Shown: positions 25,754-35,302, numbered from the stretch's first letter. The stretch is 64,000 nucleotides of DNA from Pseudomonadota bacterium (GCA_018242215.1 JAFECG010000022.1:1-64000); one strand, 5' to 3'. Numbers and translations: made by a program. Notes: generated by a model from the letters alone, not told the origin.

Positions 25754-26874
25754 TGGCGCGCGCGCCGGTGTCTGCCGACATCGAAGCCCTCCCTGAAGCC
25801 GACCGTCTCGATGATTTTCCGCACCCGCGCGAGACACGCGCGATCTACGGTCAGGATGCGGCGCAAACGATTTTCGCCGAAGCGCTGGCAAGTGGGCGTA
25901 CCCATCACGCATGGCTGCTGGCGGGACCTCAAGGCATCGGCAAAGCGACGCTCGCCTATCAGGTCGCACGCGCAGCGCTGGCGCAACCTGACGAACGCGA
26001 CCTTTTCGGACAAGGTCTTGCGATCGAGCCGGACTCCCGGACGGATCGGCAAATTCGTGCGCTGTCGCATCCGTCGCTGTTCGTCTTGCGACGACTCTAC
26101 GATCCGAAGACCAAGCGTTTCCCTCAGATCATTCCGATCGACGAGGTACGCCGTCTCAAGAATTTTCTCTCGCTCAGTTCCGGAGACGAGGGAAGGCGCG
26201 TCGTCATCGTCGATAGCGCCGACGAACTCAATCTCAATGCCGCGAACGCACTTCTGAAGTCCCTTGAGGAACCTCCGGGGCGGACGATCTTCCTGCTCAT
26301 TACGTCGGCGCCGGGACGCCTACTCGCAACGATCCGTTCGCGGTGCCGCATGATTGCGATGCAGCCATTGCAGGATACGGATTTGAAGCGCGCGGCGGCG
26401 CAAGCCCTGACCGCAGTCGAAAAGGCCGTGCCGGAGGCGCACGATTGGGACAAGCTCGCCCCTCTTGCCGACGGCAGCGTTGGCCGGGCGCTCGTTCTGC
26501 TCGGAGGAGGGGGGCTGGCGCTGCAGGGCCGGATCGATCAGATCCTCGGAGGCCTGCCGAAGCTCGATCTTCGCGCCGTCCATGCCTTATCTGACGAAAT
26601 GCAGCCGCTGGCGCAAGATCGTAAATTTCAGCTGTTCGTGGATCTGTTGCAATCGGCGCTGGGGCGCCTGATTTCGGCTGCGGCGACCGGACAGGGAACA
26701 GAAAGCGACGTGGCCCTTGCCCGGCGCCTTATAGGTCCCGAGCGGCTTGCCACTTTTGCCGAGCTATGGGAAACACTGGCCCGCGAAAAGGCTGAGACTG
26801 TTGCACTCAACCTTGACCGCAAATCGCTCATCCTCGGAACTTTCGCGCGCCTGGAGGCGGCGAGCCGCGGCTGA
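25753..26874 (+). CDS. holB: DNA polymerase III subunit delta'
   Basis: The delta' subunit is part of the clamp loader that places the beta clamp on DNA. This 373-residue protein has the AAA+ fold: a P-loop-like WLLAGPQGIGKATLAYQVA near residue 53, then IIPIDEVRRLKNFLSL near residue 130, VVIVDSADELNLNAANALLKSLEEPP near residues 153-178 (sensor and SRC regions), and RLLATIRSRCRM near residue 195 with the SRC motif. GIGKAT diverges slightly from a strict Walker A, as is usual for delta'. ATG 25753 shares a base with the tmk stop. It precedes metG by 48 bases; the order tmk-holB-metG-tatD is widely conserved. Confidence 0.95.
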   Translation: MARAPVSADIEALPEADRLDDFPHPRETRAIYGQDAAQTIFAEALASGRTHHAWLLAGPQGIGKATLAYQVARAALAQPDERDLFGQGLAIEPDSRTDRQIRALSHPSLFVLRRLYDPKTKRFPQIIPIDEVRRLKNFLSLSSGDEGRRVVIVDSADELNLNAANALLKSLEEPPGRTIFLLITSAPGRLLATIRSRCRMIAMQPLQDTDLKRAAAQALTAVEKAVPEAHDWDKLAPLADGSVGRALVLLGGGGLALQGRIDQILGGLPKLDLRAVHALSDEMQPLAQDRKFQLFVDLLQSALGRLISAAATGQGTESDVALARRLIGPERLATFAELWETLAREKAETVALNLDRKSLILGTFARLEAASRG

Positions 26875-26922
26875 GCCGAGTGCGCCCTGCGCGCCCGTCA
26901 GGCAGTCAGAAAGATATCGAGA

Positions 26923-28461
26923 GTGGCGGAAACATATTACATCACGACGCCGATTTTTTACCCGAACGGAAAGCCGCATATCGGTCACGCCTATACGGTC
27001 ATCGCGAGCGACACGCTGGCGAGGTTCGCGCGTCTCGACGGCAAGGACGTTTTCTTCCTTTCGGGAACGGACGAGCATGGCCTCAAGATGCAGCAGACGG
27101 CCGAGAAGGAAGGCGTGACACCGCTCGCGCTGGCCGACAAGAACTCGGCTGTCTTTCGCGAGATGATTGCCACGCTCGGCGGATCGAACGACGATTTCAT
27201 CCGCACGACGGAGCCACGCCATTACAAGTCGTGCCAGGCGATCTGGGAGCGCATGGCGGCGAACGGCGATATTTATCTCGGCCGCTATGGCGGATGGTAT
27301 TCGGTTCGCCAGGAAGCTTATTTCGACGAGAAGGAAACGACGGTCGGCGAGGATGGCGTGCGCCGCGAGCCGCTCGGGTCGCCCGTCGAATGGAACGAGG
27401 AAGAAAGCTATTTCTTCCGGCTCTCCGCCTACCAGGACAAACTGCAGGAGCTTTACGAAAGCCATCCGGATTTCGTCGGTCCGGTGGAGCGCCGAAACGA
27501 AGTTGCGAGTTTCGTCAAATCGGGGCTCAAGGATCTTTCCGTTTCCCGTTCGACGTTCAACTGGGGCGTTCCGGTACCCGGCGACGAAAAGCATGTGATG
27601 TACGTGTGGGTCGATGCGCTGACCAATTACATCACGGCTGCAGGTTTTCCGGACACGAACGCCGAGAGATGGAAATACTGGCCGGCCGACGTCCATATGA
27701 TCGGCAAGGACATCGTGCGCTTTCACGCCGTCTATTGGCCGGCGTTCCTGATGTCGGCGGGCATCGAACTTCCAAAGCGCGTCTTCGCGCACGGGTTTCT
27801 GTTCAACCGCGGCGAGAAGATGTCGAAGTCGGTCGGCAACGTCGTCGATCCGTTCGACCTTGTCGGAACGTTCGGCCGCGACGCCGTGCGCTACTTCTTC
27901 CTGCGTGAGGTGATGTTCGGACAGGACGGCAGCTACTCGTCGGATGTTATCGTCAATCGCATCAACGCCGATCTCGCGAACAACCTCGGTAATCTCGCGC
28001 AGCGTTCGCTGTCGATGATCTTCAAGAACTGCGACGGCGCCATTCCAGAGCCCGGTGCATTGAGCGACGCCGATAAGGCCATTCTTTCCGCGACGGACGG
28101 GCTCTATGTCACCGCGCGCGCAGAAATGGATAAACAGGCGATCACGCGCTATCTCGATGCCGTGTGGAACGTCATTGCCGATGCGAACCGCTACTTTGCG
28201 GCCGAAGAACCCTGGGCCAAGAAGAAAACCGATCCTGCGCGTATGGCGACGATCCTGTACGTGACGGCGGAATGCGTGCGGCAGTTTGCGCTGCTCGTTC
28301 AGCCTGTCATGCCGGATAGCGCGATGAAGCTTCTCGACCTGCTTGCAATTCCAATGGACGCGCGCACGTTCACGAGCCTGGGAGACAAAGGCCGCTTGAC
28401 CCCTGGAACGAAGATTCCGGAGCCACAAGGCGTATTCCCGCGCTACGTCGCGCCGGAATAA
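26923..28461 (+). CDS. metG: methionyl-tRNA synthetase
   Basis: MetG charges tRNA-Met with methionine. The 512-residue protein starts at GTG 26923. The class I signatures are HIGH at residues 19-22 ([11 protein letters not shown]) and KMSKS near residue 301 ([11 protein letters not shown]). [14 protein letters not shown] near residue 45 and [17 protein letters not shown] near residue 263 are typical of the shorter, zinc-poor form without a C-terminal tRNA-binding appendix. The anticodon-binding domain occupies residues 370-500. It continues the tmk-holB run and is followed by tatD. Confidence 0.97.
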   Translation: MAETYYITTPIFYPNGKPHIGHAYTVIASDTLARFARLDGKDVFFLSGTDEHGLKMQQTAEKEGVTPLALADKNSAVFREMIATLGGSNDDFIRTTEPRHYKSCQAIWERMAANGDIYLGRYGGWYSVRQEAYFDEKETTVGEDGVRREPLGSPVEWNEEESYFFRLSAYQDKLQELYESHPDFVGPVERRNEVASFVKSGLKDLSVSRSTFNWGVPVPGDEKHVMYVWVDALTNYITAAGFPDTNAERWKYWPADVHMIGKDIVRFHAVYWPAFLMSAGIELPKRVFAHGFLFNRGEKMSKSVGNVVDPFDLVGTFGRDAVRYFFLREVMFGQDGSYSSDVIVNRINADLANNLGNLAQRSLSMIFKNCDGAIPEPGALSDADKAILSATDGLYVTARAEMDKQAITRYLDAVWNVIADANRYFAAEEPWAKKKTDPARMATILYVTAECVRQFALLVQPVMPDSAMKLLDLLAIPMDARTFTSLGDKGRLTPGTKIPEPQGVFPRYVAPE

Positions 28462-28513
28462 GCGGACAACGCGTCGCACCGTGCTCGCGCGCTGCTGGAG
28501 AGTAAAAGACCTG

Positions 28514-29331
28514 ATGCTTGTCGACCACCATTGCCATCTCGATTTCCCTGATTTCGCGCCGGAGCTGGATCAGGTCGTTTCGCGGGCGCGCGATGCGGGG
28601 GTCGCGACGCTTGTGACGATCTCGACGCGCATTCGCAAGTTCGATGAGGTGAAGGCGGTCGCGGAGCGCTTCAAGGACGTCTATTGCTCGGTCGGCACGC
28701 ACCCGCACAATGCGCACGAAGAGCTCGACATTCCGCTTGATGAGATCATCGCCCTTTCGAAGCATCCGAAAGTCGTCGCCATCGGCGAGGCGGGTCTCGA
28801 TTATCACTATAAGAACTCGACGCCCGCGGCGCAGGCCGAAGGCTTTCGCCGCCACATTGCTGCTGCGCGCGAAACGGGCTTGCCGCTTGAAATCCACACG
28901 CGGGATGCGGACGACGATACAATCGCCATTCTCGAGGATGAGCACGCCAAGGGTCCGTTTCCGGCGGTGCTTCATTGTTTTACTGGCGGACGCGAGCTTG
29001 CGATGCGGGCGCTCGACCTCGGGCTTTATGTTTCGTTCAGTGGTGTAATCACGTTCAAGAATTCTGAGGCACTGCGCGAGATCGCGCGCGACGTTCCGCT
29101 CGACCGGGTTCTTGTGGAAACGGATGCGCCGTTCCTTGCGCCTATTCCATTCCGGGGAAGCGAAACGAGCCGGCGTTCGTCGTCAGGACAGCGGCGGCGC
29201 TCGCTTCGACGAAAGGTGTTTCACCTGACGATATTGCGTCCGCTACGACGGATAATTTCTTCCGGCTTTACAGCAAGGCCAAACGACCGGACACCGTTTC
29301 GTCCGCTTTCGGCGGGCCTGCCGCAGCATGA
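28514..29331 (+). pseudogene. tatD: TatD family metal-dependent hydrolase, frameshifted near the 3' end
   Basis: TatD enzymes are TIM-barrel metallonucleases. Residues 1-215 are intact: HHCHLDFPDF at the start (metal-binding HxH), VGTHPHNAHEE near residue 60, GEAGLDYHY near residue 92, LEIHTRDAD near 125, LHCFTGG near 155 and the last ligand in ETDAPFLAPIPFRG near 205. After that, the reading frame loses the family: it runs on as Arg/Ser-rich sequence to a stop at 29407. One added base in the G-run at 29154-29157 restores KRNEPAFVVRTAAALA and DNFFRLYSKAKRP, ending at TGA 29329-29331, which overlaps the next start codon as in intact operons. It is either a sequencing error or a true one-base deletion. 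Confidence 0.88.
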
Positions 29332-30125
29332 GCTATCGATGCACAATATTGGGCTGCGGCTCGTCGGGTGGGGTGCCGCGCATTGGAATGAACTGGGGCG
29401 CATGTGATCCCGATAATCCTAAAAATCGGCGGCTCAGGTGCTCGGCGCTCGTCGAGCGCACGGGATCGGGCGGACGGACGTCGGTTCTGATCGATACGTC
29501 GCCGGATTTTCGCGAGCAGATCCTGTCGACGCGTCTGACCGCGCTCGATGGCGTGCTTTATACGCATGACCATGCCGATCATACGCATGGCATCGACGAT
29601 CTGCGGATGGTCGCGTTCTCGATGAAGCGGCGGGTCGATGTCTATTTCAACAAGCCGACGGGCGACAGTCTCAGATCGCGCTTCACTTACTGTTTCGAGA
29701 CGCCCCCCGGCTCTTCCTATTCGCCGATGCTGAATGGTCATGAGATCGACGGGGTTTCACCGGTCGTGATTTCGGGCGGTGGTGGCGCGATCACGGCGCA
29801 ACCGATTGCGCAGTGGCACGGTTCCATCCAATCGCTCGGATACCGCTTTTCAAATCTGGCCTACTCGCCGGACATCAACGATATCCCTGCGGCCTCTCTT
29901 CCGTTACTCGAAGGGCTCGACGTGTGGATCGTCGATGCGTTGCGTCATACGAGCCATGAGAGCCATTTCAGCGTCAAGCAGGCACTGGTGTGGGCCGAGC
30001 GTCTCAAACCGAAGCGCACGATTCTCACGCACATGACGAGCGAACTGGACTACGAGACGCTGGCCCGGCAGCTGCCTGAAGGCGTCGAGCCGGCCTACGA
30101 CGGCATGATGATCTCGTTCACCTGA
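29328..30125 (+). CDS. metallo-beta-lactamase-fold hydrolase (PhnP-like)
   Basis: A 265-residue hydrolase of the metallo-beta-lactamase superfamily, closest in look to PhnP and related cyclic phosphodiesterases. The metal-binding motif is YTHDHADHTHGIDDLRM near residue 80; further ligands lie in the QWHGSIQSLGYRF region near residue 163 and in VDALRHTSHESHFS near residue 205. LGCGSSGGVPRIG at the N terminus and a small Cys-containing insert (GACDPDNPKNRRLRCS) are family features. ATG 29328 overlaps the true tatD stop codon (ATGA). The pairing tatD-MBL is conserved in Rhizobiales, but the in vivo substrate is unknown. Confidence 0.88.
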   Translation: MSYRCTILGCGSSGGVPRIGMNWGACDPDNPKNRRLRCSALVERTGSGGRTSVLIDTSPDFREQILSTRLTALDGVLYTHDHADHTHGIDDLRMVAFSMKRRVDVYFNKPTGDSLRSRFTYCFETPPGSSYSPMLNGHEIDGVSPVVISGGGGAITAQPIAQWHGSIQSLGYRFSNLAYSPDINDIPAASLPLLEGLDVWIVDALRHTSHESHFSVKQALVWAERLKPKRTILTHMTSELDYETLARQLPEGVEPAYDGMMISFT

Positions 30126-30153
30126 TGTCGGCCGCACGCCGTGGCGCCGCTTG

Positions 30154-30546
30154 CTATTTCCAAAGACCGTAATCTTCCCACTTCGCTTCGGGAATCTCAC
30201 TGCCCAGCTTGTAAGTGAACGACTTGGCGCGCATCTGATCGGCGGTGACCGAGCAGGTAAAATCTAAAAAGTACCAATGGTTCTTCGCACGAACCGCGCC
30301 GCCCTTCGCGGTGACGACGTTATCCTTGAAAACAGCGGGTTTCTGAATGGTCGTCGTGACCCGATCGACGCCTCTCAAATGGCTGCCTTTGCGTATCGCG
30401 TCGATGCCTCGGAGATTACAGACCTGGTGGGCACGCTCCTCGGGCTGCAGTTCCTTGAGCACGCGGTCCATCGATGCATCGGCCAACGCCGTTTGAGTGC
30501 CGCTCGCGAGTGTGAGCAGCATTACAAGACTTCTTTTTGAGAGCAT
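30154..30546 (-). CDS. secreted DUF930 protein
   Basis: A 130-residue exported protein of the DUF930 family, found mainly in Rhizobiales. The signal peptide spans residues 1-23 (LVMLLTLASGTQTALA). The mature part follows the family pattern: ELQPEERAHQVCNLRGIDAI near residue 33, then KGGAVRAKNHWYFLDFTCSV near residue 82 and KSFTYKLGSEIPEAKWEDYGL near the C terminus. Two cysteines, one in each block, probably form a disulfide. Function unknown. It converges on the MBL-fold gene. The 205 bases upstream show no supported feature. Confidence 0.85.
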   Translation of the reverse strand: MLSKRSLVMLLTLASGTQTALADASMDRVLKELQPEERAHQVCNLRGIDAIRKGSHLRGVDRVTTTIQKPAVFKDNVVTAKGGAVRAKNHWYFLDFTCSVTADQMRAKSFTYKLGSEIPEAKWEDYGLWK

Positions 30547-30751
30547 TCCCCTAACTTCCCCAACTGTCGTGTTACGTGTCCAACCGGACGCGCGACGGCC
30601 CCCCGACCGCGATCGTCAAAACGCGCGATGATGTGACCGTAATGAGGCGGAATCTGTCACTCCGGCCGTTGCCGGTGATGTGGGGAATGAATTTGCGGCT
30701 GAGTTTGCGATTTTTGCACGAGAAATGTCGAAAATGTAAGTTTGCCGTCGC

Positions 30752-31483
30752 TCACGCGCGGGGCTGATTCCACTCGCGGAAATTTACGAGTTCGCCATTG
30801 CTATTGCACTCAGGCGAGGCGAGTTGGAGAAACAGCGGCACAAGGTCTTCGGGTGCGGGCAGCGTCTCGGGGTCTTCTCCCGGAAAGGCCTTCGCGCGCA
30901 TCTGCGTGCGTGTGGCTCCGGGATTGATGAGGTTGGCGCGCACGGGCGTATTCTCGAGTTCGGCGGCCCACGTCCTGACGAGTGCTTCGAGCCCGGCCTT
31001 CGAAGCGGAATATGCCCCCCAATAGGCATACTTTCCGCTTGCCGCACCGGACGTCACGAAGATCGCACGTCCGGCGTCGGATCGCTTCAAAAGCGGATCG
31101 AGCGTCCGGATCAGGCGCCAGTTGGCGATGAGGTTGATGTCGATTGTCGAGAGGAAGCCGTCGTCTGTCGTGTGGCCGAGCGGAGAGAGCGGGCCAAGAA
31201 TACCTGCGTTGCCAACGAGGATGTCGAGGCGCTCCCAGCGCTGGTAGATCGTCGGCCCGAGCTGATCGACGCGGTCGCCCTTTCTAAGATCGAGCTGCAG
31301 GAGCGTGGCCGCGCCGCCGGCCGAACGAATTTCGTCGTCAACAGATTCAAGGGCGCCGACGGAACGCGCGGAGAGGATGACGTGAGCGCCAGCCTTGGCG
31401 AGCCCTAGCGCCACGGCACGTCCGATGCCGCGGGACGCACCCGTGACCAGCGCAATCCGGCCCGTGAAAGGGGTCTCCGCCAT
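30752..31483 (-). CDS. SDR family NAD(P)-dependent oxidoreductase
   Basis: A 243-residue classical short-chain dehydrogenase/reductase. The nucleotide-binding motif is LVTGASRGIGRAVALGLA near residue 13, NAGILGPLSPLG is near residue 93, and the catalytic Ser is in IFVTSGAASGKYAYWGAYSASKAG around residues 141-164, which also holds the Tyr-x-x-x-Lys (YSASK). Arg in LSARS after the second strand suggests NADPH. The substrate is not predictable. It is the last gene of the long minus-strand block, 37 bases downstream of purF, a position that is conserved in Rhizobiales. Confidence 0.9.
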   Translation of the reverse strand: MAETPFTGRIALVTGASRGIGRAVALGLAKAGAHVILSARSVGALESVDDEIRSAGGAATLLQLDLRKGDRVDQLGPTIYQRWERLDILVGNAGILGPLSPLGHTTDDGFLSTIDINLIANWRLIRTLDPLLKRSDAGRAIFVTSGAASGKYAYWGAYSASKAGLEALVRTWAAELENTPVRANLINPGATRTQMRAKAFPGEDPETLPAPEDLVPLFLQLASPECNSNGELVNFREWNQPRA

Positions 31484-31520
31484 ACGTCACTCGATTGGGC
31501 TAACGATCGGTCGACCGTCG

Positions 31521-33008
31521 TCAGCCGACTTCGGCCAGAAGGGAAAGCTGCCTTGGAACCGCGTCGCCGCCATAATCCGTGAGGTTCGTCGGATAATCGC
31601 CGGTGAAGCAGTGGTCGGTGAATTGAGGCGCACGATCGTCGCGGCCATCGAGACCGATCGCGCGATAGATCCCGTCAACGGAGAGGAAGGCGAGGCTGTC
31701 GGCTTCCATGAAGTCGCGCATCTCATCGAGCGACATGTTGGCGGCGAGGAGGTCTTTCTTGCTCGGCGTGTCGATGCCGTAGAAATCGGGGTGGGTGATA
31801 GGGGGCGAGGAAATTCGCATGTGCACTTCGGTGGCGCCGGCATCGCGGATGAGCTGCACGATTTTCTTCGACGTCGTGCCGCGCACCACGCTGTCGTCGA
31901 TGAGGACGACGCGGTTGCCGCGAATGACGCCAGAATTCGCCGAATGCTTCAGTTTCACGCCGAGCTGACGGATGCGCTGCTCTGGCTCGATGAAGGTGCG
32001 GCCGACGTAGTGATTGCGGATGATGCCGAGCTCGAACGGGATGCCGCTCTGCTGGCTGAAACCGATCGCGGCGGGGACGCCGGAATCCGGGATCGGAACG
32101 ATGACATCTGCGGCGGGGACAGACTCGCGCGCGAGCTCAATGCCCATCCGTTTGCGGATGTCATAGACAGTTTGCCCGCCAACGATGGAATCGGGGCGGG
32201 CAAAATAGATGTACTCGAAGATGCAGGGGCGGGCCGGGCGCATCGGGAAGGGCCGATGGCTCTCGAGGCCCTCGTCCGTGATGACGACGACCTCGCCATT
32301 GTCGACCTCGCGGAGGAATTCGGCGCCCACCATATCGAGCGCGCAGGTTTCCGAGGCTAAGACGTAGGAGGATCCGAGACGACCGATAACGAGCGGGCGG
32401 ATGCCGATCGGATCGCGGGCGCCGATCATCATGTCGTTCGTCAGGCAGACCAGCGCGTAGGACCCTTCGACCTGGCGGATTGCGTCGACGAGGCGCTCGA
32501 CGATGCGGCGCTTCTTCGATCGGGAGAGAAGATGAAGGATGACTTCCGTGTCGGAGGTCGACTGGCAGATGGCGCCGGAGGAAATCAGCTCGCGCCTGAG
32601 CGTCAGAGCGTTCGTGAGATTGCCGTTGTGGGCAACGGCGAAGCCGCCAGTATCGATATCGGCAAAAAGCGGCTGGACATTTCGGATGAGCGGGTCGCCG
32701 GTGGTGGAGTAGCGGTCGTGGCCGATTGCCATGCGGCCTTTGAGGCGGGCGAGAACGTCGGGTTTCGAGAAGTTGTCGCCGACGAGGCCCATGCGGCGCT
32801 CGGAGTGGAAGTTATGGCCGTCGTAGGAGACGATACCCGCCGCTTCCTGTCCGCGATGCTGCAGAGCGTGAAGCCCGAGCGCCGTGATCGCCGCCGCGTC
32901 CGGATGGTCGAAGATGCCGAAGACACCGCATTCCTCGCGCAGGCGGTCATCGCCATAGCGCGTAAAGGTGAGACCATCGATGGTGGTCGCGCCGCCTTGC
33001 TGTGCCAT
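31521..33008 (-). CDS. purF: amidophosphoribosyltransferase
   Basis: PurF makes phosphoribosylamine from PRPP and glutamine, the first committed step of purine synthesis. The 495-residue protein has the glutamine amidotransferase domain first: the nucleophilic Cys is in EECGVFGIFDH near residue 27, exposed by propeptide removal, followed by LHALQHRGQEAAGIV near residue 51. The PRPP-binding motif VVLIDDSVVRGTTSKKIV is near residue 367. I start it at 33008, behind GGGAGGTG; the open frame continues 31 codons further without a site. cvpA lies upstream in the same orientation, as in many proteobacteria. Confidence 0.97.
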   Translation of the reverse strand: MAQQGGATTIDGLTFTRYGDDRLREECGVFGIFDHPDAAAITALGLHALQHRGQEAAGIVSYDGHNFHSERRMGLVGDNFSKPDVLARLKGRMAIGHDRYSTTGDPLIRNVQPLFADIDTGGFAVAHNGNLTNALTLRRELISSGAICQSTSDTEVILHLLSRSKKRRIVERLVDAIRQVEGSYALVCLTNDMMIGARDPIGIRPLVIGRLGSSYVLASETCALDMVGAEFLREVDNGEVVVITDEGLESHRPFPMRPARPCIFEYIYFARPDSIVGGQTVYDIRKRMGIELARESVPAADVIVPIPDSGVPAAIGFSQQSGIPFELGIIRNHYVGRTFIEPEQRIRQLGVKLKHSANSGVIRGNRVVLIDDSVVRGTTSKKIVQLIRDAGATEVHMRISSPPITHPDFYGIDTPSKKDLLAANMSLDEMRDFMEADSLAFLSVDGIYRAIGLDGRDDRAPQFTDHCFTGDYPTNLTDYGGDAVPRQLSLLAEVG

Positions 33009-33097
33009 AAGGCACCTCCCGCGATTGAGCCGCCCTGCTCTGCCCGATACGCCGGGTAACCAAATCCGAACGTGCCGTCGCCCTGACGCCGCCTGCG

Positions 33098-33730
33098 TCA
33101 CGCGAGCGTCATATAATACCGCTTGCCATTTATGACCAGCGCGACTGAACGCCCTTTTTGCTCAAGCCGGCCCTGCTGCCCGGGCTCGTTCGGAGAGGCC
33201 GGCGGCGGCGTGGTCGAAGGTTGCGGGATGACCTGCAGAAGAACATTGCGGATAGCCTCGCCCGTTGCCTTCACGTAAGGCCTGAAAAATGCATCTCTAA
33301 CAAGAGGATGCTGCTTTTCCTTCTCGGGCGAGATGAAGGCTTCGTAAGCCATATAGGGGATGACGAAGAGGAGAAAGCCGCGCAGCATCCCGAAGATGAA
33401 CCCCAGGACGCGGTCGATCATCCCGACCTGACTGTCCAGAATCGCATCGGAGATGCGCGCCGTGATCAGGTGGACGACGATGAGAACGATAAGGGCAACG
33501 ACAACGGCCACGGCAACGGTGGCGATCTGGGGCGGGAGGCCTGTCTGCGCCGCGAGATCGGTCGTCATGTCCTTCTTCGTCGCGAAGATCCAGTAGCCGA
33601 CGCCGGCGGCCGAAATCCAGGACACGATCGAGAGCAGCTCGCGCGCGAAACCCCGGTACATTGCGAGCAGACCGGAAATGATGGCGACCGCGATCAGCGC
33701 GAAGTCTAGATATGTGAACGGACCGACCAT
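33098..33730 (-). CDS. cvpA: CvpA family membrane protein
   Basis: A 210-residue inner-membrane protein of the CvpA family, named for colicin V production and linked to envelope integrity in other bacteria. Four hydrophobic segments are visible at about residues 5-25 (LDFALIAVAIISGLLAMYRG), 30-48, 64-90 and 104-128 (VLGFIFGMLRGFLLFVIPY). The motif RGFARELLSIVSW after the first helix is the strongest family mark. The last 60 residues are a Pro/Gln-rich cytoplasmic or periplasmic tail. ATG 33730 fits the conserved start. It sits between radA and purF, the usual alphaproteobacterial place. Confidence 0.93.
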   Translation of the reverse strand: MVGPFTYLDFALIAVAIISGLLAMYRGFARELLSIVSWISAAGVGYWIFATKKDMTTDLAAQTGLPPQIATVAVAVVVALIVLIVVHLITARISDAILDSQVGMIDRVLGFIFGMLRGFLLFVIPYMAYEAFISPEKEKQHPLVRDAFFRPYVKATGEAIRNVLLQVIPQPSTTPPPASPNEPGQQGRLEQKGRSVALVINGKRYYMTLA

Positions 33731-33785
33731 GGCCGGATTCCCTCTCTTGTCGCGTCCTCTCCGAGCCAGAGACTCGCCCCAAAAA

Positions 33786-35162
33786 TCAGTCGCATGGCGA
33801 GGTGGCCTCCGCAAGCGACTTGAGGTGCGCAATGCGAGAGAGAGACAACTTCATGCCCTGGACGTCAACCTCGCCATTCTCAGGCAAAACCGCTTGTCCG
33901 AAGCCAAGCTTGGACGCCTCTTTCAAGCGTGGCGTCATCATTGCTGCGGCCCTGACGGCGCCGGACAACGAGACTTCGCCGAAATAGACCGCGTCGCGAG
34001 GCAGGGCAACGCCTGAGATCGACGAGAGAAGCGCGGCTGCGGCGGCAAGATCGGCCGCGGGCTCGGTAATCTTCAGGCCGCCAGCTACATTCAGATAGAC
34101 GTCGTGGCTTGCAAACGAGACGCCGCAGCGGGCGTCGAGGACCGCCAGCAGCATCGCGAGGCGGTTTGAATCCCAACCGACGACGGCGCGGCGCGGCGTA
34201 CCGAGCCCGGATGGTGCGACCAAGGCTTGGATTTCGACGAGGAGGGGGCGGGTGCCTTCGACGCCCGCGAAAATCGCCGATCCGGGGCTGCGGCTGTCGC
34301 GGTCGCCGAGAAACAGCTCGGAGGGATTGGCGACTTCCTGAAGGCCGCCGCTCACCATCTCGAAGACGCCGATTTCGTCGGACGGGCCGAAGCGGTTCTT
34401 GACGGCGCGGAGAATACGGTAGGGAAGCCCGCGATCGCCTTCGAAATACAACACGGTGTCGACCATGTGCTCGATCACTTTAGGTCCGGCAATCTGGCCG
34501 TCCTTCGTCACGTGGCCGACGAGGAGGAGTGCCGAGCCCGCCATCTTGCCGTAGCGGATGAGCGACTGCGCGGCAGCACGCACCTGGCTGACTGTGCCCG
34601 GCGCCGCGTCGAGGCTATCGGCCCAGAGCGTCTGGATGGAATCGATGATGATGAGATCCGGCGGCTTGCCGTCGCCGAGTGTCGCGAGAATGTTCGACAG
34701 ATTAGTTTCTGATGCGAGACCGACTTGTGCGTCGGCAAGGCCGAGGCGTGCGGCACGAAGCCGAACCTGCGCTACAGCTTCTTCGCCGGAGAAGTAAAGT
34801 GCGCGTCCGCCCCGCCGCGCGAGATGCGCAGCGACCTGGAGAAGGAGCGTCGATTTTCCGATGCCGGGCTCGCCGCCGATCAGGATGGCGGAGCCCGGCA
34901 CGACGCCGCCGCCCGTGACGCGGTCCAATTCGGCGATGCCGCTTGAAAAGCGTGGCGCTTCCTGTGCCTCGCCTTTGAGCGTCTCGAGCTTGATAACGCG
35001 CCCCTTGGTCTGGCGCGTGACGCCGGAGCCGGGAGGCGGGCCGGCGTCGGTTTCTTCGACAAGCGTGTTCCACTCGCCGCAGGCCGTGCACTTACCCGCC
35101 CAGCGCGATGCCGTCGCTCCGCAGTTCTGGCAGACGTAGAGGGAGCGCGAGGGTTTGGCCAT
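33786..35162 (-). CDS. radA: DNA repair protein RadA
   Basis: RadA is a RecA-like ATPase that promotes branch migration during recombinational repair. The 458-residue protein has the N-terminal C4 zinc finger (YVCQNCGA and CTACGEW, residues 9-30), Walker A in LIGGEPGIGKSTLLLQ near residue 97, LIIIDSIQTLW as Walker B near residue 167, the family-specific KNRFG motif in AVKNRFGPSDEIGVFEM near residue 258, and a Lon-protease-like C-terminal domain from about residue 290 (VAGGLKITEPAADLAAAAALLSS in two parts). The gene follows alr after a repeat-containing spacer and precedes cvpA. Confidence 0.97.
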   Translation of the reverse strand: MAKPSRSLYVCQNCGATASRWAGKCTACGEWNTLVEETDAGPPPGSGVTRQTKGRVIKLETLKGEAQEAPRFSSGIAELDRVTGGGVVPGSAILIGGEPGIGKSTLLLQVAAHLARRGGRALYFSGEEAVAQVRLRAARLGLADAQVGLASETNLSNILATLGDGKPPDLIIIDSIQTLWADSLDAAPGTVSQVRAAAQSLIRYGKMAGSALLLVGHVTKDGQIAGPKVIEHMVDTVLYFEGDRGLPYRILRAVKNRFGPSDEIGVFEMVSGGLQEVANPSELFLGDRDSRSPGSAIFAGVEGTRPLLVEIQALVAPSGLGTPRRAVVGWDSNRLAMLLAVLDARCGVSFASHDVYLNVAGGLKITEPAADLAAAAALLSSISGVALPRDAVYFGEVSLSGAVRAAAMMTPRLKEASKLGFGQAVLPENGEVDVQGMKLSLSRIAHLKSLAEATSPCD

Positions 35163-35197
35163 GACCTACAAAGCCCCTCGATTATCATCTCGGGGGA

Positions 35198-35286
35198 GCC
35201 CTCTCGCGAGACCCGGAACCCAGAAGTTACGTGCGCAGATGTTGCCCTGGGTCCCAGCTCTCCGCTGCGCTCCGGCCGGGATGACA
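35198..35286. repeat. dispersed intergenic repeat between alr and radA
   Basis: The 140-base spacer contains sequence of the Rhizobiales dispersed-repeat type. Its right half, 35252-35281, runs from TCCCAGCTCTCCGC to GCTCCGGCCGGGA and is imperfectly palindromic, and it is followed by TGACA. Read on the minus strand it begins TCCCGGCCGG, like the element at 39764-39796. ACCCAGAAG and CCCTGGGT bracket a second, weaker dyad in the left half. Confidence 0.6.
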
Positions 35287-35302
35287 ATTTCATGCTCGTC
35301 CA

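Noticed and set aside
26764-28479. 571-codon minus-strand open frame opposite metG
   Set aside because: The plus strand encodes an intact methionyl-tRNA synthetase with HIGH and KMSKS motifs. The antisense frame shows no family features.
31395-32360. 321-codon plus-strand open frame opposite purF
   Set aside because: It overlaps the well-supported amidophosphoribosyltransferase and the SDR start. Glu/Asp/Gly-rich mirror composition.
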